From positions 124,001 through 188,000 of the forward strand of contig NZ_RHQN01000005.1 of the NCBI RefSeq assembly GCF_003935425.1: DNA of 64,000 bases, written 5' to 3'. The stretch's first letter is position 1, and each line of letters starts with the position of its first letter. The notes under the pieces are model-generated. The model ran no database searches, was not told where the DNA came from, and saw only the letters and a list, made by a program, of their open reading frames with translations. The position numbers and the translations under genes were made by a program. The stretch comes from Pseudomonas sp. v388 (GTDB lineage: Bacteria > Pseudomonadota > Gammaproteobacteria > Pseudomonadales > Pseudomonadaceae). Positions 26,625 through 36,396 of this stretch are shown in pieces.

Positions 26625-28541
26625 TCATGTCGGCCCGGCCTGGCGGGGTTGAGTAGGGGAGCCGTCGGTGAACGGCAGACTCAGCACGAACACGGTGCCG
26701 ACCTCGTTCGCAGGTTCGGCGTTCAGACTGCCGCCTGCCGCAGCGGCCAGACTCGCGGATAACGTCAGGCCCAGCCCAAGCCCTTGCTCACCGGGCTTGG
26801 TGGTGAAGAACGGCTCGAAAAGGTGCTTGCGCGCCTCGCTGTCGATGCCATGGCCGTTGTCGCGCACCAGCAATCGATAACGGTCTTCGACGATGGCGCC
26901 TTCCAGGCTCAGTTCCGGCAGTGGCTGGGCGGCCATCGCGTCCAGCGCGTTGCCGATCAGGTTGACCAGAATCTGTTCCAGACGGGTCTGGTCGATGCCC
27001 AGCGTGGCGTCGGCAAAGTGCTGATGCAGGGTGACGGCCGATTGCTCCAGACGCACGGCCAGCAATTGCAGCGCGGCGTCGACGGCCTTGCTCAGTTGCG
27101 CCTGGCCTCGGTCATCGCCACGGCGGGCAAAGGCGCGCAGGCTGGCGGTGATCCGGCCCATGCGATCGACCAGATCGTTGATGGTGCGCAGGTTGGTGCT
27201 GGCCACGTCCAGCGCGCCGCGTTCGATAAACCGGACGGTGTTGCCCGACAGCGTGCGCAACGCCGCCAGCGGCTGGTTCAGCTCATGGGCGATGCTGGTC
27301 GACATCTGGCCGATGGCAGCCAGTTTGCCGGCCTGGACCAGTTCGTCCTGGGCTTTGCGCAACGTGTCTTCGGCCTGGCGACGTTCGCGGATCTGCGCCT
27401 TGAGTCGTTCGTTGCTGGCGCGCAGGTGCTCGGTGCGCTCGGCGATCTTGCGCTCCAGCTCGTTATTGGCCGCCTGCAAGGCTTCGCGCGCGGCGAGGCG
27501 AGTGGAGAGCACCTTGCGCCGCTCGTTCCAGGCGATCAGCAAGAACGCCACCAGCGCACAGGCCACGGCCACCAGCATGCCCTGGCTGGCGGCTTCCCGG
27601 CGCAGGTCTTCCAGTGGCGTCAGGAGCGTCAGATGCCAGGGTGTGTCGCTCAGTTGGCGAGTCTGGGCCAGATAGCTGACCTGAGTGTGTTCAAGGTCGA
27701 CACTGACGTTGGCCGGAAAGGTCAGCTTCTCGACGCCCTCGGCCAGGGTTTCCCGCTCCAGCGGTACCAGCTCGTTGAGCGGCCACCAGTAATATTGCAG
27801 GCTGCGGGCCAGGCGTTCCTTGATGTCCGCAGTCAGCGGGCGAACCGATTTCAGGCGTCTGGCCGGGTCGCTGGAGAGAATGATGATGCCGTTCTCGTCG
27901 CTGACGAATGCCTCCAGACGCGCCCGCTGCCAGCGCTCTTCGAGCGCTTCGAGGCGCACCTTGATTACTGCGACACCGATGATCCGGCCTTTGTCTTCCA
28001 GACCGTGGGCCAGGTAATAGCCGGATTCGCCGGTGGTGGTGCCGATCCCGTAGAAACGGCCGGGCAGGCCACGCACCGCGTCCTGAAAATAGGCACGGAA
28101 GGACAGGTCTTCGCCTTGATAGCTGTCGGAGTCGCGCCAGTTGCTGGTGGCCAGTACCCGGCCGGTGGTGTCCAGCACATAGATTGCGCGGCTGCGGCTG
28201 CGGCGGTTGAGGCCTTCGAGGTAGCCGTTGACCTTGCGCTGCAAATCGCCGGAGGGTGCGTTCAGCAACTGCGAAACGCTGGATTCGAGTTCCAGAACGC
28301 TCGGCAGGTAGGTGTATTTGTTGATCTCGCTTTCGACGGTGCGCGCATGCAGTTCCAGCTGCCGTTCACCATTCTCGCTGAGCCCTTTGATGCCGTTACG
28401 TTCGCTGACCACATAGGCGGCATAGCCCAGGCCGATCATCAGCAGGAGGATTAGCGGCGGGATGAACAGTTGGCGGATCAGACGAGGTTTCACGGCAAGT
28501 GATGGCGGTGCGGCGCGATAGAGAGAGGGGTCGCATTTCAT
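26625..28541 (-). CDS. aauS: Sensor histidine kinase of acidic amino acid uptake
   Basis: 638 residues from the ATG at 28541; the upstream in-frame part overlaps a 12-bp hairpin. Two membrane helices (FIPPLILLLMIGLGYAAYV and MLVAVACALVAFLLIAW) bracket a periplasmic dCache-type sensor. A coiled coil (ALQAANNELERKIAERTEHLRASNERLKAQIRERRQAED) then leads to the H box AHELNQPLAALR and a HATPase with DNGHGI and GLGLGL. This is the DctB-like layout expected of AauS, which detects glutamate or aspartate. Confidence 0.94.
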   Translation of the reverse strand: MKCDPSLYRAAPPSLAVKPRLIRQLFIPPLILLLMIGLGYAAYVVSERNGIKGLSENGERQLELHARTVESEINKYTYLPSVLELESSVSQLLNAPSGDLQRKVNGYLEGLNRRSRSRAIYVLDTTGRVLATSNWRDSDSYQGEDLSFRAYFQDAVRGLPGRFYGIGTTTGESGYYLAHGLEDKGRIIGVAVIKVRLEALEERWQRARLEAFVSDENGIIILSSDPARRLKSVRPLTADIKERLARSLQYYWWPLNELVPLERETLAEGVEKLTFPANVSVDLEHTQVSYLAQTRQLSDTPWHLTLLTPLEDLRREAASQGMLVAVACALVAFLLIAWNERRKVLSTRLAAREALQAANNELERKIAERTEHLRASNERLKAQIRERRQAEDTLRKAQDELVQAGKLAAIGQMSTSIAHELNQPLAALRTLSGNTVRFIERGALDVASTNLRTINDLVDRMGRITASLRAFARRGDDRGQAQLSKAVDAALQLLAVRLEQSAVTLHQHFADATLGIDQTRLEQILVNLIGNALDAMAAQPLPELSLEGAIVEDRYRLLVRDNGHGIDSEARKHLFEPFFTTKPGEQGLGLGLTLSASLAAAAGGSLNAEPANEVGTVFVLSLPFTDGSPTQPRQAGPT

Positions 28542-28561
28542 CACAGTCGTCCTTAGCCGAA

Positions 28562-28588
28562 CAGCTACCCGCATCCTGCGGGTAGCTG
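28562..28588 (-). terminator. 12-bp perfect hairpin between aatP and aauS
   Basis: CAGCTACCCGCA and TGCGGGTAGCTG form an almost loopless 27-base stem, 20 bp before the aauS start. It may act as a partial terminator or mRNA-stabilising structure that keeps kinase expression below transporter expression. Confidence 0.6.
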
Positions 28589-28719
28589 AGGAAATGTATC
28601 TGCGCATCGGTGATGCTGCGTTGCAACCGGGCTCGGAATGCTCATTGACAACCAGTCAACTCCGCTTCCTCGCCCGTCTGCGCCTTGCCTGACCTTCGCT
28701 CGACACATTTCGACCGTTT

Positions 28720-29454
28720 TTAGTGCTGCAGGATCTTGGCGAGGAACTGCTGGGCGCGTTCGGAACGTGCGGTCACGTCGCCGAAGAACTCTTCCTTTTC
28801 ACAGTCTTCGACGATCTGACCCTTGTCCATGAAGATGACCCGGTTCGCCACTTTACGGGCGAAGCCCATTTCGTGGGTCACGCACATCATGGTCATGCCT
28901 TCATGGGCCAGTTGCACCATCACGTCGAGCACTTCGTTGACCATTTCCGGGTCGAGGGCCGAAGTCGGCTCGTCAAACAGCATCACCACCGGGTCCATCG
29001 CAAGGGCACGGGCGATCGCCACGCGCTGTTGCTGGCCGCCGGACAGTTGGCCAGGGTGCTTGTTGGCGTGTTCAGACAGGCCGACGCGATCCAGCAGTTG
29101 CAGACCCTTCTTGGTCGCCTCTTCCTTGCTGCGCCCCAGGACCTTGATCTGCGCGATGGTCAGGTTTTCCACGATGGTCAGATGCGGGAACAGCTCGAAA
29201 TGCTGAAACACCATGCCGACCCGCGAGCGTAATTTCGGCAGGTTGGTCTTGGAGTCCGAGATCGAGGTGCCATCGACCACGATGTCGCCTTTCTGGAACG
29301 GTTCCAGCGCGTTCACGCACTTGATCAGCGTCGACTTGCCCGAACCGGACGGGCCGCAGACCACTACCACTTCGCCTTTGGCGACCTCGGTGCTGCAGTC
29401 GGTCAGTACCTGAAAGTCCCCATACCACTTGTCAACGTTCTTGATGGAAATCAT
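28720..29454 (-). CDS. aatP: Glutamate/aspartate ABC transporter ATPase
   Basis: 244 residues. Walker A is [10 protein letters not shown], the signature is LSGGQQQR and Walker B is [14 protein letters not shown]. It hydrolyses ATP at the cytoplasmic face of the AatQM permease. Its start overlaps the end of aatM by 4 bases. The GltL/AapP subgroup and its neighbours identify the substrate class. Confidence 0.95.
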   Translation of the reverse strand: MISIKNVDKWYGDFQVLTDCSTEVAKGEVVVVCGPSGSGKSTLIKCVNALEPFQKGDIVVDGTSISDSKTNLPKLRSRVGMVFQHFELFPHLTIVENLTIAQIKVLGRSKEEATKKGLQLLDRVGLSEHANKHPGQLSGGQQQRVAIARALAMDPVVMLFDEPTSALDPEMVNEVLDVMVQLAHEGMTMMCVTHEMGFARKVANRVIFMDKGQIVEDCEKEEFFGDVTARSERAQQFLAKILQH

Positions 29455-30116
29455 ACGGCAAACCTTTTTTGCAGACGCTTGACCAGCAGCGAGGCGGCAA
29501 AGCTGATTGTGAAATAGACCAGACCGGCGATGATGAGGAATTCATTGGCGCGACCGATGATGTCGCCACTGGCGCGGGAAGCGTTGAGGAAGTCCACCAG
29601 GCCGACGGTGTAGACCAGGGAGGTGTCCTGGAACAGGATGATGCTCTGTTGCAGCAACAGCGGCGTCATCTTGCGGAACGCCTGGGGCAGGATGATCAGG
29701 CGCATCATCTGCCCGTAGGTCATGCCCAGCGCCTGGGCGGCGCCCATCTGGCCCTTGGAGATCGACTGCACACCGGCGCGCACGATTTCACAGAAGTACG
29801 CGGCTTCGAACATCATGAACGCCACGACGCAGGAGGCGAATGCGCCCACCGGTGTATCTTCGCCGGTGATCCAGCGCAGCACGAACGGCACCGCGAGATA
29901 GAACCAGGTGATGACCAGCAGCAGCGGAATCGAGCGAAAGTAGTTCACGTAGGCGCCGGCCACATTGGCCAGCAGCTTGTTCGACGACAGACGCATCAAC
30001 GCCAGGATGGTGCCGAGCACCAGGCCACCGACCACGCCCAGCGCCATCAGCTTGAGGGTCATGACCATGCCGTTCCACAGGCCGGGAATGGCCGGAACGA
30101 TACCTGTGAAGTCCAT
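29451..30116 (-). CDS. aatM: Glutamate/aspartate ABC permease subunit (GltK-like)
   Basis: 221 residues with several membrane helices and the EAA loop [32 protein letters not shown]. It pairs with AatQ to form the channel. It overlaps aatP by 4 bases and abuts aatQ with a 1-base overlap, so the three are one translational unit. Confidence 0.94.
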   Translation of the reverse strand: MDFTGIVPAIPGLWNGMVMTLKLMALGVVGGLVLGTILALMRLSSNKLLANVAGAYVNYFRSIPLLLVITWFYLAVPFVLRWITGEDTPVGAFASCVVAFMMFEAAYFCEIVRAGVQSISKGQMGAAQALGMTYGQMMRLIILPQAFRKMTPLLLQQSIILFQDTSLVYTVGLVDFLNASRASGDIIGRANEFLIIAGLVYFTISFAASLLVKRLQKRFAV

Positions 30117-30862
30117 TATTTACCCCCCACGGAAATGAGGCCGGGCACCGCGACTTTCTTCTCGACCATGCGCATCAGCAACATCAGGCTCATGTTCAGG
30201 GTGAAGTAGATCAGCGTCGCCAGCGTGAAGGCCTCGAACAGATTCGCGGAAAACTCAGCGGTCTGTTTGGTTTGTGCCAGCAATTCCATCAGGCCGATCA
30301 ACGACGCCACCGACGAGTTCTTGAACACGTTGAGGAATTCGGAGGTGAGCGGCGGAATGATGATCCGGTATGCCTGGGGCAGCAGCACGTTCCAGTAGAT
30401 CTGCGGCAGTCGGAAGCCCATGGCGCGAGCGGCCGATTCCTGGCCCTTGGGCAGCGCCTGGATGCCGGTACGCACCTGCTCGCAAACCCGCGCGGCGGTG
30501 AACAGGCCCAGACACACCACCACACTCAGGAACGCCGAGGTGGTCGGGTTGAGGTCTTGCTTGTACCACTCCTGCAGGTTTTCAGGCAGCAGGTCGGGCA
30601 CCAGGAAGTACCAGATGAACAGCTGCACCAGCAGTGGCACATTACGGAAGATTTCCACGTAAGCCGTGGCGATACCCGCTACCAGACGATTCGGCACGGT
30701 GCGCATGACACCCAGCACCGAGCCCAGTATCAAGGCGATGATCCAGGCGACGACGGCAATGGCGATGGTCCAGCCCAGACCGGAAATGAACCAGTCCAGA
30801 TAGGTTTCGCTGCCCACACCGGTGGACTTGAAGAACACGCCCCAGTCCCAGTTGTAATTCAT
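30116..30862 (-). CDS. aatQ: Glutamate/aspartate ABC permease subunit (GltJ-like)
   Basis: 248 residues with five or more helices and the EAA loop IQALPKGQESAARAMGFRLPQIYWNVLLPQAY. N-terminal MNYNWDWGVFFKSTGVGSETYLDWFISGLGWTI is typical of GltJ. It begins about 110 bp after aatJ, a gap that contains a GC-rich hairpin. Confidence 0.94.
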   Translation of the reverse strand: MNYNWDWGVFFKSTGVGSETYLDWFISGLGWTIAIAVVAWIIALILGSVLGVMRTVPNRLVAGIATAYVEIFRNVPLLVQLFIWYFLVPDLLPENLQEWYKQDLNPTTSAFLSVVVCLGLFTAARVCEQVRTGIQALPKGQESAARAMGFRLPQIYWNVLLPQAYRIIIPPLTSEFLNVFKNSSVASLIGLMELLAQTKQTAEFSANLFEAFTLATLIYFTLNMSLMLLMRMVEKKVAVPGLISVGGK

Positions 30863-30915
30863 CAGGGTCTCCCCCTCTTGTTGTATCGAAATGCGCGCAC
30901 GGTCGGGACGCGATT

Positions 30916-30953
30916 GTGATCAGTCGATCCCGGACGGGCAGGCCGCCCGGGAC
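30916..30953 (-). terminator. Imperfect GC-rich hairpin in the aatJ-aatQ gap
   Basis: A TCCCGG...CGGGCGGCC...CCGGGA-type stem lies just after aatJ. Such hairpins often stabilise the abundant binding-protein mRNA relative to the permease genes. Confidence 0.45.
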
Positions 30954-30972
30954 GCAATCAGAACCTGTCGGC

Positions 30973-31887
30973 TCAGGCTTTCTTGTCGGGAGCCGGCTTG
31001 TCGGTCGGTTCAGCGATCAGCTTCTTGAGTTCGTCGCTCATCGGGAATTGCAGGTTCAGGCCCTTTGGTGGAATCGGCGACTGGAACCACTTGTTGTAGA
31101 TGGTGTTGATCTCGCCGGACTTGAAGGTCGCCACGATGGCGTCATCCACGGCTTTCTTGAACGGCTCGTCGCCCTTGCGGACCATGCAGCCATAGATTTC
31201 GTAGGACTGCGCGGTACCGGTCACGGCCCAGTCTTCCGGCTTCTTGGCCTTGGCCATTTCGCCGGCCAGCAGGGCGTCGTCCATCATGAACGCGACGGCA
31301 CGACCCGATTCCAGCATCTGGAACGACTCGCCGTGATCCTTGGCCGAGATCACGTTCATGCCCATCTGCTTCTCGGCGTTCATGGCCTTGATGATGCGCT
31401 CGGACGTGGTGCCGGCGGTGGTCACGACGTTCTTGCCCTTGAGGTCATCGAAATCCTTGTAGCTGGATTCCTTCTTGGAGAGCAGGCGGGTGCCGATCTC
31501 GAAGATACCCACCGAGAAATCGACCTGCTGGCCGCGTTCGGCATTGTTGGTGGTGGAACCGCATTCCACGTCAACGGTGCCGTTCTGCACCAGCGGGATA
31601 CGGGTCTGGGACGTGACCAGGTTGTAGCGGACATTCAGCTCGGGCATGTCCAGTTCTTTCTTGATGGCTTCGACGATCTTGAGCTGGATGTCGTGGGAAT
31701 AGCCGACCGGCTTGCCGGATGCGTCAGCGATATAGGAAAACGGGATGGAAGCGTCCCGGTGGCCGAGGGTGATGGTGCCGGACTCTTTGATCTTCTTCAG
31801 TGTGCCGGTCAATTCAGCAGCGAAAACTGGAGTGCTAACCAGAGCGGCAGCGATTGCTGCGCCCAACAACTGGGGAACGATGCGCAT
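30973..31887 (-). CDS. aatJ: Periplasmic acidic amino acid binding protein
   Basis: 304 residues. The signal peptide MRIVPQLLGAAIAAALVSTPVFAAE is followed by LTGTLKKIKESGTITLGHRDASIPFSYIADASGKPVGYSHDI, the GltI-like family-3 binding-protein opening. It delivers glutamate and aspartate (in some species glutamine) to AatQMP. It is the promoter-proximal gene of aatJQMP-aauSR. From established work, the P. syringae aat/aau locus also signals host acidic amino acids to type III secretion. Confidence 0.95.
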   Translation of the reverse strand: MRIVPQLLGAAIAAALVSTPVFAAELTGTLKKIKESGTITLGHRDASIPFSYIADASGKPVGYSHDIQLKIVEAIKKELDMPELNVRYNLVTSQTRIPLVQNGTVDVECGSTTNNAERGQQVDFSVGIFEIGTRLLSKKESSYKDFDDLKGKNVVTTAGTTSERIIKAMNAEKQMGMNVISAKDHGESFQMLESGRAVAFMMDDALLAGEMAKAKKPEDWAVTGTAQSYEIYGCMVRKGDEPFKKAVDDAIVATFKSGEINTIYNKWFQSPIPPKGLNLQFPMSDELKKLIAEPTDKPAPDKKA

Positions 31888-32010
31888 CGATGAATCCTCG
31901 ATTTCATTTTTTATTTATCTGGCCGCCATCGGACGGACCACTGCGTAACGCTTCAACGGCGGCCTCACCAGACCCGCCACTGGAGTCGAAGCTGTCGACC
32001 AAGAGTGTAG

Positions 32011-32026
32011 AGCAGAAGTCGTGCCA
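32011..32026 (-). promoter_or_regulatory. Sigma-54 (-24/-12) promoter of aatJ
   Basis: On the minus strand the sequence is TGGCACG-ACTT-CTGCT, with GG and GC separated by exactly 10 bases. It lies about 125 bp before aatJ, in the right orientation for the aatJQMP operon. Confidence 0.85.
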
Positions 32027-32133
32027 GACCTGTGCAGATAGCCATGTCGTTGATATATAAAGATAAATTTTCAATGGTGAGTGACCGCACGCGCTGACGG
32101 CGTCCGGGAAGCCGAACCTGAAACGCGGTTTCG

Positions 32134-32147
32134 TTCGGAAAACCGAA
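32134..32147. promoter_or_regulatory. AauR-type enhancer palindrome
   Basis: TTCGG-AAAA-CCGAA is a perfect TTCGG-N4-CCGAA match to the motif I recall for AauR. It sits ~108 bp upstream of the sigma-54 promoter, the usual distance for an enhancer-binding protein. A further CCGAA half occurs at 32112. Confidence 0.8.
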
Positions 32148-32486
32148 TGTGGCTGTACCGGTGCCTCAGGTCAGCGGACGGATATCCGACGTCGGCCCAA
32201 CGAAGGGCCGAACGGCGTCGGAGCACCTGCACAAGTCAGGTCGCGGAAAAATAATCGTGAATGGCGCCGGCACGCCGATGCGGCTCCAGAGGCGAAAATG
32301 CGCACCAAATTCATCCGCGGCAACAGTACTTACCGGCCTTCAGCCGCCCTCATAAGGTGCTCTTGCACCATGGCTGTGCTGTGATAATTAGGCATGTGAG
32401 CACTCTGAAATTATCACTTGTTCCCCCTCCGTCGGCTGCCCAACATGATTTGAAAGTAGAGCGTTGCAATCATCAGGGCGAACGAA
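32148..32486. other. aatJ / MFS transporter intergenic remainder
   Basis: 339 bp between the AauR palindrome and the MFS gene. It contains an imperfect GACGTCGGCCC...GGGCCGAACGGCGTCGG stem at about 32190-32222, and an AT-rich stretch at 32370-32420 that may be the MFS promoter. I see no gene. Confidence 0.4.
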
Positions 32487-33719
32487 ATGAAGGTTAAAAG
32501 TTTTCTGCAAAGTCCGACGTTTGTTTTTATCCTTTTGTACCTGGGCTACATGATTTCCTATATCGATCGCACGGCAATATCGCTGGCACTCGCTCATATA
32601 GGAAAGGACTTCAATGTCGGCCCGGCGGAACTTGGCATCGTGCTGAGTGCGTTCTACCTGGGTTACGCCGCCATGCAGATTCCGGGTGGCTGGCTGGCCG
32701 ACCGCTACGGCAGCAAGGTGGTAATCGTTGTCTCCATCGGCCTGTGGTCGTTGTTCACCGTCATGACCGGCCTGGCCTGGTCGCTTGCCTCGCTTTTGAT
32801 CATCCGTTTCCTGTTCGGCCTGGGCGAAGGCAGTTACCCCTCTTCGGCGATGAAAGGGGTTGCCGAGAACTATCCGCGCGAAGCTCGTCCGAAGATGGCC
32901 GGGCTGATGATTTCGTCCAACTACGTCGGCAGTTTCGTCGCACCGCTGATCATTGCACCGCTGATCCTGTGGCTGGGCTGGCGCGACGTCTTTCTCGCCA
33001 TCGGCCTGTCCGGGATCGTGTTCGCGGTGTTCTATGCGTTCACGGTGCGCCAGGCCGCAGTGGTCGAAGATGACAAGCTCAGCCGTGCGCCGGCCGCCAG
33101 GGTCAGCGTCAAAGAACTGCTGCGCATGCCGACGCTGTGGAAGATCGTCATCGTCTGGTTCTGCCTCAGCCTGGTCAACAAAGGGCTGGATGCGTGGATG
33201 CCGATGTACCTGCTGACTGCTCGCGGCCTGGATCTTAAAACCGTGGGCATGCTGGTGCCGCTGCCCTTTATTGCCGCCAGTGTGGCCACGGCGATGGGTG
33301 GCTGGCTGATGACGCGGTTCTTCGACGGCAAAGAGAAATTCCTGATGATGGGCAGCTGCATCCTGACCGGGGTGTTCGTGTATGGCATGTACAAGGGGCA
33401 GAGCACGACTCAGGTGATCGTCTACCAGACCGCCGCCTACTTCTTTAAATCGTTCGTGTTTGCCACGGCGTTCGCGCTGCCGACCAAGATCCTCTCGCAA
33501 CGCCTGGTCGGAACCGGAATCGGTATGGTCAACTTCGGCGGTCAGGCGGCAGGCTTCGTTTCGCCCATGGTGATCGGCTTTCTGGTTTCGTATTACGACA
33601 GTTATGACTCGGCGTTCCTGTTCCTGCTCGGCGCAGTAGCGGTGTCGACCCTGGTCAGCATGACCATCAGCGCGCGCAAGATCCGCGACGTGCAGATGGC
33701 CAACGCACACGAGGCCTGA
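32487..33719 (+). CDS. MFS transporter (anion:cation symporter type)
   Basis: 410 residues with twelve predicted helices. The opening YMISYIDRTAISLALAHIGKDF and the loop motif GGWLADRYGSK are typical of the ACS/phthalate-like MFS branch, which takes up organic acids. Context (LysR, amidase, D-serine dehydratase on the same strand) suggests it imports a carboxylate or amide used by the downstream enzymes. That substrate link is inference. Confidence 0.88.
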   Translation: MKVKSFLQSPTFVFILLYLGYMISYIDRTAISLALAHIGKDFNVGPAELGIVLSAFYLGYAAMQIPGGWLADRYGSKVVIVVSIGLWSLFTVMTGLAWSLASLLIIRFLFGLGEGSYPSSAMKGVAENYPREARPKMAGLMISSNYVGSFVAPLIIAPLILWLGWRDVFLAIGLSGIVFAVFYAFTVRQAAVVEDDKLSRAPAARVSVKELLRMPTLWKIVIVWFCLSLVNKGLDAWMPMYLLTARGLDLKTVGMLVPLPFIAASVATAMGGWLMTRFFDGKEKFLMMGSCILTGVFVYGMYKGQSTTQVIVYQTAAYFFKSFVFATAFALPTKILSQRLVGTGIGMVNFGGQAAGFVSPMVIGFLVSYYDSYDSAFLFLLGAVAVSTLVSMTISARKIRDVQMANAHEA

Positions 33720-33804
33720 TCCGATGACAGCGCTCAACGAGGGCCATACCCGCGGGACGGTTCGACTAAAATGCGACCTTTCGTATTCGGAGAACCACTC
33801 GCCC

Positions 33805-34716
33805 ATGAGCGCTCGTATCCTCAGCGAGACCGCCATTCGCTACTTCCTGCAAGTGGTCAACAGCGGCTCCATCAGCGAAGCGGCGGCCAGGCTGCATGTC
33901 GTGCCTTCAGCGATCAGCCGCCAGATCAGCCGCCTTGAAAGCGAACTCGACGCACCCTTGTTCGAACGCCAGTCCCGAGGCGTGGCGCTGACCGCCGCCG
34001 GTGAACTGTTGGCCGGTTACGCGCGCCGCACGCTGCTGGACGCCGAACAGGTGAGCAACGAAATCAGAGCGCTGCAGAACAACTCCGAATCGCTGATCAA
34101 GCTGGCCTGCACCCAGGGATTCGCCTCCCATTGCCTGCCCGACGCGATTGCCAGGTTCCAGGCCGCCGGCATACCGGGCAGCTTCCAGATTCAAGTGGCG
34201 TCGGCCCGTGAAGTCACTCGTCTGGTGCGTGAGGCGCAAGTGGATATCGGCTTCTGCTTCAGCCTCGGCGCCGCCAAGGATATCAATGTGGTCTATAGCC
34301 AGCCGGCGCCCTTGCTGGCGCTCGTAGCACCGGGCCATCCACTGGCGAGTCGCGGCAGCGTGACGCTCAGTGAAGTCGTCGACTACCCGCTGGCGCTGCC
34401 GGGCCCGACGTCGACGTTGCGCGAACTGTTGGACATCTATTGCAGCCGGGCAGGGCTGGTCTACAGAAGCGTTCTGGATACGGAAAACCTGGAAACCTTG
34501 GTGCAATTCGCCATCTCCGGGAACGCGGTGACGTTTACCGGAGAATTGTTCGTTCGCCATCGCTTGAAAGCCAATGAGCTCACGGCGCTGAACCTGGCGG
34601 AAATTGCCGGCAGTGATCGGGCCATCGAAATTCAAACCCTCGCTCGCCGACAACTTTCACCGACCATGACGCGTTTCATCGAACATATGAAAGCGATTCT
34701 TTCCCAGACTGAATAG
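33805..34716 (+). CDS. LysR-family transcriptional regulator
   Basis: 303 residues from the ATG at 33805. The HTH is TAIRYFLQVVNSGSISEAAARLHVVPSAISRQISRLESELDAPLFERQSRGVALTAAG, followed by a periplasmic-binding-protein-like effector domain. It lies between the MFS gene and the amidase in the same direction, 85 bp after the former, so it probably controls this catabolic cluster. The inducer is unknown. Confidence 0.9.
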   Translation: MSARILSETAIRYFLQVVNSGSISEAAARLHVVPSAISRQISRLESELDAPLFERQSRGVALTAAGELLAGYARRTLLDAEQVSNEIRALQNNSESLIKLACTQGFASHCLPDAIARFQAAGIPGSFQIQVASAREVTRLVREAQVDIGFCFSLGAAKDINVVYSQPAPLLALVAPGHPLASRGSVTLSEVVDYPLALPGPTSTLRELLDIYCSRAGLVYRSVLDTENLETLVQFAISGNAVTFTGELFVRHRLKANELTALNLAEIAGSDRAIEIQTLARRQLSPTMTRFIEHMKAILSQTE

Positions 34717-34827
34717 TTGAACGCGACTGTTCTGTAAAAAGCATGGCTGCCTTCTGAATTAGTTGGTTGTGGCGGGCAGTCACGCGTTCTTATTATTTAT
34801 TCACTCTTTTTGCGCGAGAACAGTGTC

Positions 34828-36360
34828 ATGCATAACCCCAATGAATTGGCCGACAAAGGCGCGGTAGAACTCAAGTCGCTGCTCGATTCGCGTCAGGTTT
34901 CGCCTACTGAAGTTCTTGAGGCGTGCATCTCGCGCATCGAAGCCTACAACCCGAAGATCAACGCCTTCTGCGCCACCTCGTTCGAGCGTGCCCGGGAAGA
35001 AGCGCGTGCCGTAGAGCGGGCGATCCTGCGCGGCGAAGAGCGCGGCATGCTCAGCGGCCTGCCGATCGGCATCAAGGATCTGGAAGAAACCGAAGGCGTG
35101 CTGACCACCTACGGTTCGCCGCTGTTCCGCTCCAACGTTCCGGCGCAGGACAACGAACTGGTCCGGCGACTGCGTGGGGCCGGCGCGATCGTGGTGGGCA
35201 AGACCAACGTGCCGGAAATGGGCGCGGGCGCCAACACCCGCAACCCGGTATGGGGCGCGACCGGCAATCCGTTCAACCCTCGTTTGAACGCCGGTGGTTC
35301 CTCGGGTGGAGCGGCTGCGGCGCTGGCGGCCAGCATGGTGCCGCTGTGCAGCGGTTCGGACACCGGTGGATCACTGCGCATTCCCGCCGCCAAATGCGGC
35401 ATCGTCGGCTTGCGCACTTCGCCGGGCCTGGTCCCCAGCGAACGCAAGTTGCTGGGCTGGACGCCGATTTCCGTGGTCGGGCCAATGGGGCGTGACGTGG
35501 CCGATACCTGGCTGCAACTGGCCGCCACCGCCGGCATCGCGCCCAGTGACCCGCTGAGCTACGACTTCGCCATGTCGCCGTCCATGGATGGCTACCAGCC
35601 AACGGACCTGTCGCGCCTGCGCGTGGGTTACACCGAAGACTTCGGCGTCTGCGACGTGGACGAGGACATTCGCCGCGTGTTCCGGAACAAGATCGCCAGC
35701 CTGAAAGGCGTGTTCGCCAGCTGCGAAGAAGTCGAAATCGACATGCAGCACGCGCATCGCTGCTTCGATGTGGTCCGCGCCGAAGCATTCGTCGGCAGCT
35801 TGCAGGCCGCTTATGAAAAGGATCCGGATTCGCTGGGCCCGAACCCGCGCGCCAACTATGAAATGGGCGCACGCATGTCCCTCAAGGATTGCGTCTGGGC
35901 CGGTGGCGAGCAGACCCGCATTTTTCGTCGCTTCCAGAAGCTGTTCGGCCAGTACGACCTGATTCTGTCGCCTACCACGCCGGTCTCGGCGTTCCCGTGG
36001 GAGCAGCCGTATCTGGAACGCGTCAACGGCGTCGAACTGGAAAACTACTATCGTTGGCTGGCGCTGACCTACGTCGTGACCCTGGCCACCAATCCGGCGC
36101 TGTCGATGCCCATGGGCGTGGACCATCTCGGAATGCCGTTCGGCATGCAGGTCATCGGCAGATTCCGTGGCGACCTCGAACTGCTGCTGGCCGCTCAGGC
36201 CATCGAAACCCACTGCGAAACCAGTGCCGAACTGCGCCGCCCGCGCCCGGACATGGCCGTATTGGCCCGCAGCGAAGTGGACCTGTGGACACCGGTGACG
36301 CACCCGCCGCGGACGCCGGACCAATACAGCAGCGTGACTGATGGCCGCCCGGCGGTCTGA
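34828..36360 (+). CDS. Amidase (amidase-signature family)
   Basis: 510 residues from the ATG at 34828. The Ser-cisSer-Lys triad is complete: Lys in GLPIGIKDLEETEG, and the two serines in NAGGSSGGAAAALAASMVPLCSGSDTGGSLRIPAA. These cytoplasmic enzymes hydrolyse amides to acid plus ammonia. It precedes D-serine dehydratase by 36 bp, so an amide that yields D-serine or a related amino acid is a reasonable guess. Confidence 0.92.
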   Translation: MHNPNELADKGAVELKSLLDSRQVSPTEVLEACISRIEAYNPKINAFCATSFERAREEARAVERAILRGEERGMLSGLPIGIKDLEETEGVLTTYGSPLFRSNVPAQDNELVRRLRGAGAIVVGKTNVPEMGAGANTRNPVWGATGNPFNPRLNAGGSSGGAAAALAASMVPLCSGSDTGGSLRIPAAKCGIVGLRTSPGLVPSERKLLGWTPISVVGPMGRDVADTWLQLAATAGIAPSDPLSYDFAMSPSMDGYQPTDLSRLRVGYTEDFGVCDVDEDIRRVFRNKIASLKGVFASCEEVEIDMQHAHRCFDVVRAEAFVGSLQAAYEKDPDSLGPNPRANYEMGARMSLKDCVWAGGEQTRIFRRFQKLFGQYDLILSPTTPVSAFPWEQPYLERVNGVELENYYRWLALTYVVTLATNPALSMPMGVDHLGMPFGMQVIGRFRGDLELLLAAQAIETHCETSAELRRPRPDMAVLARSEVDLWTPVTHPPRTPDQYSSVTDGRPAV

Positions 36361-36396
36361 CCAACCCGAGACTATTCGCACCGTGGAGAAAGCGCA

